64,000 nucleotides of DNA from Arthrobacter sp. Leaf69 (GTDB lineage: Bacteria; Actinomycetota; Actinomycetes; Actinomycetales; Micrococcaceae): contig NZ_LMLR01000011.1 in assembly GCF_001422645.1 (NCBI RefSeq), forward strand, positions 255,701-319,700. Direction: 5' to 3'. How positions within the stretch are numbered: position 1 is the stretch's first letter; each line of letters starts with the position of its first letter. The notes below the pieces were generated by a model. It made no database searches, was not told the DNA's origin, and saw only the letters and a list, made by a program, of their open reading frames with translations. Positions 33,409 to 43,061 of the stretch are shown one piece after another. The position numbers and the translations under genes are program-made.

Positions 33409-35745
33409 ATGACTAAACCTGCCCCCCTTCCCGTAAGTCCCCCGGTCTTCTTTGACCCGAGTGGAAAGCGTTGGCGCAAAATACTTGTAGCGCTGGTGGC
33501 CAGCGTGCTGTTGATAGTCCTCTCGGTCGTCTCGATTCTGCCTGCCGCCAGCGCACCAGTGTGGAAGGGCCAGGAGAACCAGTCCGTGGAGTATCCGCGC
33601 AAGCTCTTGTCCACTGCGGACCTGCAGAATATTCCCCGGATCGGCCCTGAAGGGGGCTTTGCTTTCGACCGGATCGCCCTCATTGAGCGGGTTAACGGCA
33701 AAGTGCTGCTGAAGGACCCCTTCAGCAGCACCATCTGGCGGGAGGCCACAGCGGAGGAAATTGAGCTGATCGGCGACAGCCCCTACGCCATGGAGACCTT
33801 CGGGAAACCGGCAGACCACACCTTGATGTTGACCTTTGATGACGGGCCCGATCCCCGAAACACACCGGAAATTCTGGACCTGCTGTCCCGTGAAGGTGTG
33901 CCGGCGACGTTCTTTACGGTGGGCGACAACGTGGTCAAATACCCGGATATCTTCCGCCGCATGACGCAGGAAGGTCATATGGTGGGCAATCACACGATGT
34001 CCCACATCGATTTCTGGGCCCACGACGACCTGTTCAACCGCCAGCAGATCATCGGGGCGGACCGGGTGATGCGTGCCTCGGATAATTACGCAACCCGACT
34101 GTTCCGGATTCCGACCGGCGACCCGGGAAACAACTCCTTGGCCCTCCTGCAGTCCCAGCAGCTGGGGTTCCTCCACATCAATATGGACTTTGATACGCGT
34201 GACTGGTCCTACGCGCCAGGAGTTCCGATCAAGGCGCAGAAACTTGACGGGCAAGGGCATATTGTCCTGGTTCACGATGGCGGCGGCGACCGCAGCGCGA
34301 CCCTCGAAATGCTGAAAACGTTTATCCCCCAGGCAAAAGCGCAGGGTTACACTTTCACCACGGTCGCACCCATACTGCCACCCGAATTCATCCCCCGGGG
34401 CGACGTCCAGGGTGCCGTGGAAGACAACGCGACCCTGGCCGCGATGACCACGTATTTGGTCACACCGAACGTGCTGCTCACATGGTTGTTCTGGTTCGGC
34501 ATCGGCTCGCTGACTATCCTGACATTCCTTTACGTTGTCCTCGCGGTGATCAACAATCACCGGCAGAATAGGCGCGTCTGGCCGGACGTCGAAGAGGAAG
34601 AATGGCCATTCGTCAGCGTCGTCCTGCCGGTCTTCAACGAGGAACTCGTTGTCGCCAAAACGCTCGACGCCCTCAGAGCCAGCGACTACCCGCGTATGGA
34701 AGTCGTCGCCATCAACGACGGCTCCACCGACGGCACCCTCGCGGTTCTTTCCGAATACGCCAAGACATGGCCACAACTGCGTGTCATCGACCAACCCAAT
34801 GGCGGAAAATCAGCCGCGAGTAACCATGGAATAAACCAGTCGCGCGGCGAAATCGTGATCACCCTCGACGGTGACACGCTGTTTGAACCGCAGACGATCA
34901 AGATGTTCGCCCGCCATTTCCTGGAACCTCGGAACGGGAAGATAGTCGGCGCGGTTGCCGGGCTCGTGAAAGTCGGAAACCGCCGCAATATCCTGACGGC
35001 CTGGCAAGGCCTGGAATACCTTTCCGGCATCTGTGTCACCCGAATGGCGGAGGGCCTCATGGGAGCAATCTCCATTGTTCCCGGCGCCTGCGCGGCCTGG
35101 CGGAGGGACGCCCTCGTCAAGGGAGGCGGCTACTCCCATGACACGCTCGCAGAGGACGCGGACCTGACCCTTTCCCTGCAGCAACTCGGGTACAGCATCG
35201 TCCAGGAGAACAAAGCCGTCGCGTGGACCGAGGCGCCCATGACTGTCCGGGGATTGTTCAAGCAGCGGCTCCGCTGGACCTATGGCAACATCCAGACCCT
35301 GTACAAGCACCGGCACATGCTGTTCAATCCCCGGTTCGGCGCCCTCGGTCTGCTCACCATGCCGTACGCACTGATTTCGGTACTTGTCCCGCTGGTTTTT
35401 ATGCCCCTGACGGTCGCAGTCGCGGTGACCAGCCTCGCCCGCGGGGAATGGCAGGCCGTCGCGCTGTTCTCGTTGTTCGTCGTCGCAACGCACATGCTCA
35501 TTTCGATTGTGGCGATCGTGATGGTCGGTGAGAGCCCCACGCACCTCCTGGTGGTTCCCATCTACAGGCTCATTTACGAACCTCTCCGCGCCTACGTGTT
35601 GTTCGGATCCGCAATCCTGGCACTGCGCGGCACCGCAGTCGGCTGGTACCGGCCCGAACGCACCAACAGCGTCCTGATGCCGGCCGGCCCCGGGAAGCTG
35701 GCCGCCCTCGCCCCGGCCACCTCCGACCGATTGGCCGCTTCATGA
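33409..35745 (+). CDS. Fusion of polysaccharide deacetylase and family 2 glycosyltransferase
   Basis: A 778-residue membrane protein. After one TM helix (about 25-48) comes a NodB deacetylase with TFDDGPD (Asp 144/145) and the metal-binding HTMSH (His 195 and 199). Two or so helices (about 350-380) lead to a processive GT2 domain: VVLPVFNEE, NDGSTDGT, DGDT near 487, EDAD near 583 and QRLRW at 619, all intact. More TM helices close the protein. By family knowledge it would polymerise and export a beta-linked amino sugar and deacetylate it outside. The start has CGAGGAAA upstream. A GH18-like enzyme follows. Confidence 0.93.
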   Translation: MTKPAPLPVSPPVFFDPSGKRWRKILVALVASVLLIVLSVVSILPAASAPVWKGQENQSVEYPRKLLSTADLQNIPRIGPEGGFAFDRIALIERVNGKVLLKDPFSSTIWREATAEEIELIGDSPYAMETFGKPADHTLMLTFDDGPDPRNTPEILDLLSREGVPATFFTVGDNVVKYPDIFRRMTQEGHMVGNHTMSHIDFWAHDDLFNRQQIIGADRVMRASDNYATRLFRIPTGDPGNNSLALLQSQQLGFLHINMDFDTRDWSYAPGVPIKAQKLDGQGHIVLVHDGGGDRSATLEMLKTFIPQAKAQGYTFTTVAPILPPEFIPRGDVQGAVEDNATLAAMTTYLVTPNVLLTWLFWFGIGSLTILTFLYVVLAVINNHRQNRRVWPDVEEEEWPFVSVVLPVFNEELVVAKTLDALRASDYPRMEVVAINDGSTDGTLAVLSEYAKTWPQLRVIDQPNGGKSAASNHGINQSRGEIVITLDGDTLFEPQTIKMFARHFLEPRNGKIVGAVAGLVKVGNRRNILTAWQGLEYLSGICVTRMAEGLMGAISIVPGACAAWRRDALVKGGGYSHDTLAEDADLTLSLQQLGYSIVQENKAVAWTEAPMTVRGLFKQRLRWTYGNIQTLYKHRHMLFNPRFGALGLLTMPYALISVLVPLVFMPLTVAVAVTSLARGEWQAVALFSLFVVATHMLISIVAIVMVGESPTHLLVVPIYRLIYEPLRAYVLFGSAILALRGTAVGWYRPERTNSVLMPAGPGKLAALAPATSDRLAAS

Positions 35746-35818
35746 CCACAGGCCTTCCGGCCAAGGAACCGCCTGAGCCCTGGCGGCCGTCCCGGCTGGT
35801 GAACAATGGAGAGCATGC

Positions 35819-36913
35819 ATGCGATCACGACAGTCGCCAATGTCCCGCAGCTGGAGCAGGCTACTGGCGGCCGCCGTCGTCGTGATGGCCGTGGGGACCT
35901 GCGCTCCCGCGGATCCGGGGAACTACGGACGGGAGGACGGCATGAGCAAGGCCCCGGCGGTTCCGCAGTGGTTCGGCGGCTACCTTGACGTGACACTGAC
36001 CCCGAACCTCCGGCTCCAGGACCTGCCCGCGCAAGGCACCATCACAGCGGTCCTGTCGTTCATCGGAGCCCATCCGACGCAGCCGTGCGAACCATCCTGG
36101 GACGGCTATTACACTCTCGATCAGGCCGGCGCCAGACTTGACCTCGAAGGACAAATCAAGTCCTTCCGCGCCGCCGGCAATGACGTCGCGATAGCTTTCG
36201 GGGGGCAGCTCGCCACGGAGCTGGCTGTAGCCTGCACCGACGTCGATGCGCTGGTTAAGGCTTACACGGCGGTCATCACAAAGTACGGCCTCGATACCCT
36301 GGATTTCGACGTCGAAGGCGAAGGCTTGGCTGACCACTCCGCATCTAAGCGGCGCGCCGAGGCGGTCGCGCGGATTCAGGCAAACCGTCCGGCCGGTGAC
36401 CCGCTGAAGGTGTGGCTGACCCTTCCGGTTTCGACGGACGGGCTCACCCCGGACGGCGGGACGTCCGTAACATCCATGCTGGATGCCGGAGTGGAACTCG
36501 CCGGCATCAATATCATGGTGATGAACTTCGAGCCGCTGGCACCGGGCCGAACCATGCTCGACGCGGCCAAGAGCGCCGCCGAGGCCACGCATCAGACACT
36601 CGATGCGCTGTACAGGACCGCCGGTAAACCGCTCGACGATGCGGCCCTGTGGAACAGGATGGGGCTCACGCCCATGATCGGCGAGAACGACGTGAAGGGC
36701 CAGGTGTTCACCCTCGCGGACGCGGAGGGCCTGAACAGCTTCGGCCTGGAACGGGGCATCGGGCGAATGTCCATGTGGTCGTCTAACAGGGACACTGCGT
36801 GCAGTTCCTCGAGCCCGCGCGAACCGGGCAGCAACGCTTCCAGCAGCTGCAGCGGAGTGGCGCAGGAACCCGGGATGTTCGCGGGAGTCCTGGGCAAATC
36901 CTTCACCGGCTGA
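35819..36913 (+). CDS. Secreted GH18-like (chitinase-type) glycoside hydrolase
   Basis: A 364-residue exported protein with an N-terminal signal (WSRLLAAAVVVMAVGTCAP). The GH18 catalytic strand DTLDFDVEGEG fits D-x-x-D-x-D-x-E, with the acid Glu at about 166, and is preceded by VAIAFGGQLA, like the SxGG strand. This subfamily resembles chitinase D/endo-glycosidase forms, acting on beta-1,4-linked N-acetylglucosamine. It lies 73 bp after the deacetylase-glycosyltransferase, so it may trim or release the polymer that gene makes. GGAGA precedes the start at 35819. Confidence 0.85.
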   Translation: MRSRQSPMSRSWSRLLAAAVVVMAVGTCAPADPGNYGREDGMSKAPAVPQWFGGYLDVTLTPNLRLQDLPAQGTITAVLSFIGAHPTQPCEPSWDGYYTLDQAGARLDLEGQIKSFRAAGNDVAIAFGGQLATELAVACTDVDALVKAYTAVITKYGLDTLDFDVEGEGLADHSASKRRAEAVARIQANRPAGDPLKVWLTLPVSTDGLTPDGGTSVTSMLDAGVELAGINIMVMNFEPLAPGRTMLDAAKSAAEATHQTLDALYRTAGKPLDDAALWNRMGLTPMIGENDVKGQVFTLADAEGLNSFGLERGIGRMSMWSSNRDTACSSSSPREPGSNASSSCSGVAQEPGMFAGVLGKSFTG

Positions 36914-36931
36914 GCGGCTACCCCTAGCCGG

Positions 36932-38314
36932 CTACCTGCCTGCGGCCTTGTCCAGCACGATCTGCTGCACGTCGAGGTAGCCGGTCTCGAAGCCGGCGCG
37001 GGAGTAGCAGAGGTAGAACAGCCACATCCGCTGGAAAACCTCGTCAAAACCGAGGGCCCGGACGTCGTCCGCGCGGGCCATAAAGCGCTCCTCCCAGAGC
37101 CGCAGGGTCTGGGCGTAGTGCTCGCCCATGGCGAGGCGCTCACGGACCCTGAGCCCTGTCTGCTTCTCGGTGATCTCCTCGATGGCCCGGACCGACGGGA
37201 TGACGCCGCCGGGGAAGATGTACTTGTGCACCCAGGTGTAGCTGGTCCGGGTGGCGATCAGCCGGTCGTGTCCGATGGTGATCGCCTGGATGGCCACCTT
37301 CCCGCCGGGGGCCAGGACCCGCTCGATCGTCTGGAAGTACGTGGCCCAGTACTCATAGCCGACCGCCTCAATCATTTCCACCGAAACGACGGCGTCGAAC
37401 TCGCCCTCCACCGCGCGGTAGTCCTTGAGCTCGATCGTGACGGCGTCGGCGTAGCCTGCCTCGGCGACGCGTTGCCTGGCCAGCTCCTGCTGCTCGCTGG
37501 ACAGGGTCACGGAGTAGACCGTGGCGCCGCGCGCCGCGGCGCGGAGGGCCAGTTCGCCCCAGCCGGTGCCGATCTCCAGCACGCGCGTCCCCTTGGTGAC
37601 TCCGGCCCTGTCCAGCAGCCGGTCGATCTTCGCCTGCTGTGCGGCGGCCAGGCCGTCCCAGGCAACGTTGCGCAGCGCATCACCGTTCTCCGGGAAGAGA
37701 GCGCTGGAGTACGTCATGGTGCTGTCCAGGAACGTCGCGAAGAGTTCGTTGGACAGGTCGTAGTGACGGGAGATGTTGGAGCGGGTGTTCTGCTCCGTGT
37801 TCCGTTCCGTGCGCGGGGTGCGCGGGAGGTAGAGTCCGCGCAGTTTCTGCAGCGGCTCAGGCACCAGGGTCCCCACCCGTGCGGCGAAGACTTCCATCAC
37901 CGCTGTCAGGTCATCGGCGTCCCAGTCCCCGGCCATGTAGGACTCCCCCAGGCCGATCAGGCCGCCGTCGCCGAGCCGGGCTGCGAAGGCCTCCGGGCGG
38001 TTCATGGTCATGACCGGGAAGACCTGGCCCGGTTCGGTCTGGCCGGACGCGGCCTTGCCCAGGACGGTGCCGTCGGGGTAGCGCACCTCCAGCGGAAGGC
38101 GGCGCACGGCGGCGCGGAAGATGGCGTCCGCGGCCCGGCCCGCCAGCCGGGCCTTGAGGCTCGAGGGGACGGTGGCAACGCTGGGCCAGACCGCGGCGTC
38201 AATGGCTGCGGGGGGCTGCGGCACCATGTAGGGCACGCCTGGGTTCGTCTGAGCGTTCGTGTGCGCCGGGTTCGTCTGCGCCGTGTGGGGTCCGGTCGCT
38301 TCGGTCATGGTCAC
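36932..38314 (-). CDS. Cyclopropane-fatty-acid synthase-like SAM methyltransferase
   Basis: A 460-residue enzyme. The SAM site is LEIGTGWGELA; family motifs are NISRHYDLSNELFATFLDSTMTYSSALF (in parts), VSVEMIEAVGYEYW and YIFPGGVIPS. These enzymes methylate or cyclopropanate double bonds of membrane phospholipid acyl chains. The start is taken as GTG at 38314, which overlaps the DUF1365 stop (GTGA) and has AGGAGG 7 nt upstream; an ATG two codons later is the alternative. It is the last gene of a three-gene operon. Confidence 0.92.
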   Translation of the reverse strand: MTMTEATGPHTAQTNPAHTNAQTNPGVPYMVPQPPAAIDAAVWPSVATVPSSLKARLAGRAADAIFRAAVRRLPLEVRYPDGTVLGKAASGQTEPGQVFPVMTMNRPEAFAARLGDGGLIGLGESYMAGDWDADDLTAVMEVFAARVGTLVPEPLQKLRGLYLPRTPRTERNTEQNTRSNISRHYDLSNELFATFLDSTMTYSSALFPENGDALRNVAWDGLAAAQQAKIDRLLDRAGVTKGTRVLEIGTGWGELALRAAARGATVYSVTLSSEQQELARQRVAEAGYADAVTIELKDYRAVEGEFDAVVSVEMIEAVGYEYWATYFQTIERVLAPGGKVAIQAITIGHDRLIATRTSYTWVHKYIFPGGVIPSVRAIEEITEKQTGLRVRERLAMGEHYAQTLRLWEERFMARADDVRALGFDEVFQRMWLFYLCYSRAGFETGYLDVQQIVLDKAAGR

Positions 38315-39042
38315 TGGACTGCCTCCTGTGAGGGGTGGTGTGGTCTTTTGATGACGGGCAACTGACGTGCCCAAAGTTTGATTCCCTGCCAGCGGATCTG
38401 CGCTGCGACCCGCAGCGGCGCCAGCGGGACGGCGAGCGCCGCGGCCAAGATGTTGGGCACGGTGGATTCGCGGCGGACGCCGTCAACAGTGGCGACGAAG
38501 GGCTTCTGCCCTTCCCGCTCCAGGACGATCGAGACGGCGAGCCGCTCCCCCGGTTCCGGAAGCTTCATCCGGTACCGGCCTTCGACGTCGTTGAACGGGG
38601 AGACGTAGAACGCTTTCGGGACGGTGGCCCGGCCGGCGTCGTCGGTCTCCAGCAGGTAGCAGTGCCGCTCCCCGTAGGTGTTGTGGACCTCGGCGATCAC
38701 GCAGCGCAGCCCGCCCGCAGGGTCGTGGCACCAGAACAGGCTTAGCGGGTTGAAGACGTGTCCGAAGACACGGGCGCTGGCCAGCATGGTGATCCGGCCG
38801 CCGTCGAGCGTGATGCCCTGGGTGGCAAGGTAGCGCTCGACGTTGCCTCGCAGCGTCCCGTCCGGGTCGCCCAGGTGGTCCGCCACGGAGAAGCCGGCCA
38901 GCGGGGCCAGCCAGCGCGGGAGCCTGGGGAGGGCATCGACGTCGACGTACCAGCTGTAGCTGCGGTAGGTGAAGGCGTTATGCAGCGGGGTGCGGCGCAC
39001 GTGCGCGATGGACGTGCGGTAGATAGCGGCCGATGCGTTCAT
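38311..39042 (-). CDS. DUF1365 family protein
   Basis: A 243-residue protein with the DUF1365 pattern: IYRTSIAHVRRTPLHNAFTY, VFGHVFNPLSLFWCHD, EVHNTYGERHCYLL and FYVSPFNDVEGRYRM. Its function is unknown, but it is regularly found between an FAD oxidoreductase and a cyclopropane synthase-like gene, as here. The start overlaps the upstream stop (ATGA) and the stop overlaps the next start (GTGA), giving a tightly coupled operon. Confidence 0.93.
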   Translation of the reverse strand: MNASAAIYRTSIAHVRRTPLHNAFTYRSYSWYVDVDALPRLPRWLAPLAGFSVADHLGDPDGTLRGNVERYLATQGITLDGGRITMLASARVFGHVFNPLSLFWCHDPAGGLRCVIAEVHNTYGERHCYLLETDDAGRATVPKAFYVSPFNDVEGRYRMKLPEPGERLAVSIVLEREGQKPFVATVDGVRRESTVPNILAAALAVPLAPLRVAAQIRWQGIKLWARQLPVIKRPHHPSQEAVQ

Positions 39043-40436
39043 GAGCCCTCCGCGGGGACGGTCTGCAGGTCAGGATCGACGGCGACGGCGCGGTATTCCT
39101 CGTTCAGCGCGACGGCGGGGTCGTCCCACGTGCGGCCGAGCCGCTCCGCGGCTTTAACGCCGGAGAGGGCGCCGTCTTCGTGGAACCCCCAGCCGTGGTA
39201 AGCGCCGGCGAAGGCCAGCCGGTCATCGCCCAACGCCAGGATCCCCTGCTGGGCCCTCAAGGAATCCGGGGTGTACTGCGGGTGCGCGTAGACCATGCGC
39301 TCGATCACGGTGTCGTCCGCAATCAGCTCCGATTCGCCCAGGCTGACGATGTAGCGCCCCATGTCCACGGGGGCCAGCCGCTGCAGCCGGGTCATGTCGT
39401 AGCTGACCAGGACCTTGTCCGGCCGGGCATCGCAGGACGGCAGCCGGTAGTTCCAGGAGGCCTTGGCGTTGTCGCTGGACGGCAAGACGGCGGCGTCGCG
39501 GTGGAAGACCGTGTGGTTGACCGAGTACGGCATGCCGGCCAGGGCCTCGCGCTCGGCGGGCGAGGCGTCGGTGAGCATGTCCAGGGCCTGGGCCGGATGT
39601 GTGGCGATGACCACGGCATCAAAGTTCTCGGTGGTCACTGTTCCCGTGCGGGTCGTCGTGGTCAGCTCCACACCGTGCTCGTGGCGGCGCACTCCGGTGA
39701 CAGGGCTGGAGAGGCGGATATCCGGCAAGGTGGCGGCGACCCTGTCCACGTAGGTGCGCGAGCCGCCGGTGACGGTGCGCCACTGCGGTGAACCGGAGAC
39801 CCCGAGCAGGCCGTGGTGGCCCAGGAAGGTGAAGAGGTAGCGTGCCGGGTAAGCCAGCGCGGTGGTGGGATCGCAGGACCAGACCGCGCTCACCACGGGG
39901 GTCATGAAGTGCGAGATGAAGTAGCTGCTGAACTTTTCCCGGGCCAGGAACTCCCCCAGGGTGAGCTCCTGTTCCCCGGCTGGGGTGTCCGCGGCGAGCA
40001 GGGCGCGGGCCCTGCGGTAGAAACGCATCACCTCGAGCAGCATCAGCAGGTAGCGGCCGCGCAGCACGGTGGAGGGCCGCGGAAGGATTCCCCGGCCCTT
40101 GGCCCGGGCTCCGGCGTACTCCAGCCCGCAGCCGTCGCAGCGGACGGACATGCTCATTTCCGAGTCCTGGGTTTCAATGCCCAGTTCGGCGAAGAGCCGC
40201 AGCAGTGTGGGGTAGGTCCGTTCATTGTGGACGATGAAGCCCGTGTCGATCCCGAGGCTGGGACCGCCGGCCTGCCTTACGTCGTGGGTGTGGGCGTGTC
40301 CGCCGAGCCGTGCGTCGGCTTCGAAGAGGGTCACGGTGTCCTGCCGGTTCAGCACGTACGCGGCGGTCAGGCCCGCCACGCCGCTGCCAATCACGGCTAC
40401 TCGCCGGCCCGGGGGAATTCCTGCTGCATCTGACAC
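39039..40436 (-). CDS. FAD-dependent oxidoreductase (amine-oxidase/desaturase-like, COG2907 type)
   Basis: A 465-residue flavoprotein with the dinucleotide motif VAVIGSGVAGLTAAYVL, FEADARLGGHAHTHDV and the FAD-closing region FAGAYHGWGFHEDGALSGVKA. The COG2907 type occurs with DUF1365 and cyclopropane synthase genes, including the singlet-oxygen regulon of Rhodobacter sphaeroides. GTG at 40436 with AGGAGC upstream is the chosen start, because an upstream in-frame extension is unconserved. It is the first gene of the operon, divergent from a LysR gene that may regulate it. Confidence 0.9.
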   Translation of the reverse strand: MSDAAGIPPGRRVAVIGSGVAGLTAAYVLNRQDTVTLFEADARLGGHAHTHDVRQAGGPSLGIDTGFIVHNERTYPTLLRLFAELGIETQDSEMSMSVRCDGCGLEYAGARAKGRGILPRPSTVLRGRYLLMLLEVMRFYRRARALLAADTPAGEQELTLGEFLAREKFSSYFISHFMTPVVSAVWSCDPTTALAYPARYLFTFLGHHGLLGVSGSPQWRTVTGGSRTYVDRVAATLPDIRLSSPVTGVRRHEHGVELTTTTRTGTVTTENFDAVVIATHPAQALDMLTDASPAEREALAGMPYSVNHTVFHRDAAVLPSSDNAKASWNYRLPSCDARPDKVLVSYDMTRLQRLAPVDMGRYIVSLGESELIADDTVIERMVYAHPQYTPDSLRAQQGILALGDDRLAFAGAYHGWGFHEDGALSGVKAAERLGRTWDDPAVALNEEYRAVAVDPDLQTVPAEGS

Positions 40437-40610
40437 TGATCTGCTCCTGTTGGCTTTGCCGGAATCGTCCTGGTGAATCGTCTTATGGGCAATTCGTCGC
40501 CGGGGGGCTGACGGATGTGTGCGACTTTTCAGCAATTCGCTTCCGTCCAATGTGCCAGAATGAAGCGGGATTGCGGTCCCGCCTCACCGGAACACGCGAA
40601 GGGCAAACCA

Positions 40611-41543
40611 TTGATCAACCCCGTCCATCTGCGGACCCTCGTCGAAGTGACGAGGCTCGGGTCTTTCGCGGCGGCCGCCACGCGGCTCGGCTACACGGCG
40701 TCGGCGGTTTCCCAGCAGATGTCGGCGCTGGAACGGGACACCGGCGTCGAACTTTTCCAGCGTTCGGCCCGCAGCATCCAGCCCACCGAGGCGGCCCTGG
40801 TCATGACCCGGCACGCGGCCAAGGTCCTCACGGACATCGAGGCGCTGATGGCGGCGGCCTCCCGCACCGGGGATCCCGCCCGGCAGGAACTCCGGCTGGG
40901 CATCTTCCCCAGCCTGGCCACCTATGTGCTGCCGCGGCTCCTGGAAAACCCGGCCTGGAAGAAACTCGGGATTGACCTGCGGGTGTCCGTGGCGGAGCCC
41001 GCCCAGACGATCCAGGGCCTGCGCACCGGCGGCGAGCTCGACGTCGCCCTCGTGTACCAGGTGGGGCAGTCAGGGCTCGCGTGGCCGCACACCGTCAACC
41101 GGCAATGGATCGGCGACGACGACTTCCGGGTCGTGCTGCCGGCGGCCTGGGGCATCGGCACGGAGTCGAAGGTGGCGGCGGACCACCTCTCCGACATGCC
41201 GTGGATTGTGCACCACCCCGGCACCAGTGACGCCACCGTGATCGAGCGGCTCTTCGCCAGCTGCAACCTCCACCCGCGGGTGGTCGCCTACAGCGATGAC
41301 TTCCATGCCAGCCTCGAGATGGCGGCGGCGGGGCTGGGCGCCGCACTGGTTCCCGAGCTGGCCCTGCTGCACCGGCCGGCCGGCGTGGTGGTGCTGGATG
41401 TTCCCGAAATCCGGCTGGCACGCAACGTCTTTGCCCTGCTGATCAATGAAAAACAGACGGCGCAGGTCCAGCTGTTCGTCGAACTGCTGGCCGACACCTT
41501 CAACTCCTCCACCCTTAAACAGGCAATCGCCCGCAAGGGCTGA
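40611..41543 (+). CDS. LysR-family transcriptional regulator
   Basis: A 310-residue protein with an N-terminal LysR winged helix (HLRTLVEVTRLGSFAAAATR, SAVSQQMSALERDTG, LFQRSARSIQPTEA) and a two-lobed effector-binding domain (about 90-300). The start is taken as TTG at 40611 with AAGGG upstream, since the helix begins within a few residues; ATG at 40560 is an alternative. It diverges from the FAD-oxidoreductase operon, with about 175 bp between, so that operon is the likely target. The ligand is unknown. Confidence 0.9.
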   Translation: MINPVHLRTLVEVTRLGSFAAAATRLGYTASAVSQQMSALERDTGVELFQRSARSIQPTEAALVMTRHAAKVLTDIEALMAAASRTGDPARQELRLGIFPSLATYVLPRLLENPAWKKLGIDLRVSVAEPAQTIQGLRTGGELDVALVYQVGQSGLAWPHTVNRQWIGDDDFRVVLPAAWGIGTESKVAADHLSDMPWIVHHPGTSDATVIERLFASCNLHPRVVAYSDDFHASLEMAAAGLGAALVPELALLHRPAGVVVLDVPEIRLARNVFALLINEKQTAQVQLFVELLADTFNSSTLKQAIARKG

Positions 41544-41555
41544 GGCAGCGGTGGC

Positions 41556-42962
41556 TCACCGCCTACGGAGCCGCTTGCGCAGTCCCGTGCCCATCCCGGC
41601 GAGGGCGCTGATGATCCGGTGTTTGGCGGGGCTGTAGGGCGGGTAGATCAGTTCCAGAGTGTCCGGCCGTTGCGGCTTGGCCAGGGTGGCCCGTTCGTGC
41701 GAGAACGTCCGCAGCGAGTGCTCCCCGTGGTAGGCGCCCATGCCGCTGCCGCCGACCCCGCCGAAGGGCAGGCCCGGGACCATCAGATGCGCGGCCGGGA
41801 CGTCGAAGCACAGCGCCCCCGAGGAGGTGCGTTCCGAGAAGGCCCGGCGCGTGCCGGCGTCGTTGCTGAACACGTACAACGCCAGCGGCTTGGCGCCGTC
41901 GTTGATCATCCGGATGGCCTCATCTCGGCCGGCGACCGGCACCAGCGGCAGCAGCGGCCCGAAGATCTCCTCCCCCATGACCGTGTCCCCGGGGGCGGGC
42001 CGGAGCAGGGTCGGGGCGAAGTGGCGGCTCGCGGCGTCCCGTTCGCCGCCGTGGACCACAGTGCTGCCGTCGGCGAGGGCGGCAATCCGTTCGAAGTGGC
42101 GGTCGTTGACGATCCTGCCGTAGGACCCGCTGCGGGCGGAGTCCGGACCGAAGAGCGCGCCGATCGCCTTGACCAGCTCGCGCTCCAGCGGCACCAGCAC
42201 GGCTTCGGTGGCCAGGATGTAGTCGGGCGCCACGCAGGTCTGGCCGGCGTTCATGAACCGGCCCCATGCGAGCCGCTTGGCGGCCCTGGCCAGGTCGGTG
42301 GAGGCGTCCACGTAGGCCGGGGATTTGCCGCCCAGTTCCAGGGTCACCGGCGTCAGGTTCTCCGCCGCCGCGCGCAGCACCGCCTTGGCAGCGGTTTCCC
42401 CGCCGGTGAAGAAGATGTGGTCAACGGGCATGCCCAGCAGTGCGGTGGTTTCCGGGATGCCGCCCTGGACCACCTCGGCCGCGCCGGCCAGGTACTCCGG
42501 AATCCACCGCGCCAGGGCTGCCGAGGTGGCGGGGGCGTGTTCGCTCGGCTTGAGCACCACGGTGTTGCCGGCTGCGAGGGCACCGGCCAGCGGGGCGAGC
42601 AGCAACTGCAGCGGATAGTTCCATGGGCCGATCACCAGCACTACTCCCAGCGGGGTCAGCTCGGTCCACGCCTTGGCCGGCTGGACGGCGAGCGGCACTG
42701 CGACCGGACGCGGCCGCAGCCAGGCCTCAAGGTTCTTTTCCAGGTGCGCGGCTTCGGCCGTGACAAAGCCGATTTCCGTCAGCAGGGACTCGGTGGCGTG
42801 CTTGCCCAGGTCGGCGCCCAGCGCTTCGGCGAACTCGGTGCGGCGCTCGGCCAGCATCCGGCGGAGGCTGCCGAGCTGCTCCAGCCGCCAGGCCAAGGGA
42901 CGGGTCACTCCGCTGTCGTAAAGTTCACGGGCGCGGGCTACGGCGGGGGCAACGGTTTGCAT
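41556..42962 (-). CDS. Aldehyde dehydrogenase (class 3-like)
   Basis: A 468-residue NAD(P)-dependent enzyme oxidising aldehydes to acids. Landmarks are IGPWNYPLQLLLAPLAGALA, KPSEHAPATS, FFTGGETAAKAVL, the general base in ELGGKSP (about residue 207), the nucleophile in NAGQTCVAPDY (about 241), and EEIFGPLLP. The short length and C-terminal basic region (RIISALAGMGTGLRKRLRRR) resemble the membrane-associated class 3 forms acting on fatty or aromatic aldehydes. The ATG at 42962 gives the family start. It converges on the LysR gene. Confidence 0.93.
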   Translation of the reverse strand: MQTVAPAVARARELYDSGVTRPLAWRLEQLGSLRRMLAERRTEFAEALGADLGKHATESLLTEIGFVTAEAAHLEKNLEAWLRPRPVAVPLAVQPAKAWTELTPLGVVLVIGPWNYPLQLLLAPLAGALAAGNTVVLKPSEHAPATSAALARWIPEYLAGAAEVVQGGIPETTALLGMPVDHIFFTGGETAAKAVLRAAAENLTPVTLELGGKSPAYVDASTDLARAAKRLAWGRFMNAGQTCVAPDYILATEAVLVPLERELVKAIGALFGPDSARSGSYGRIVNDRHFERIAALADGSTVVHGGERDAASRHFAPTLLRPAPGDTVMGEEIFGPLLPLVPVAGRDEAIRMINDGAKPLALYVFSNDAGTRRAFSERTSSGALCFDVPAAHLMVPGLPFGGVGGSGMGAYHGEHSLRTFSHERATLAKPQRPDTLELIYPPYSPAKHRIISALAGMGTGLRKRLRRR

Positions 42963-43061
42963 CCGCCCAATGTACCGGCAGCGGGCGCCCGGCCGGGTGC
43001 GGTACCGGATAAAACCTTGCGAATGCTGGAACGGGCCGGTTTTGAGGACTATGTTGAAGAT

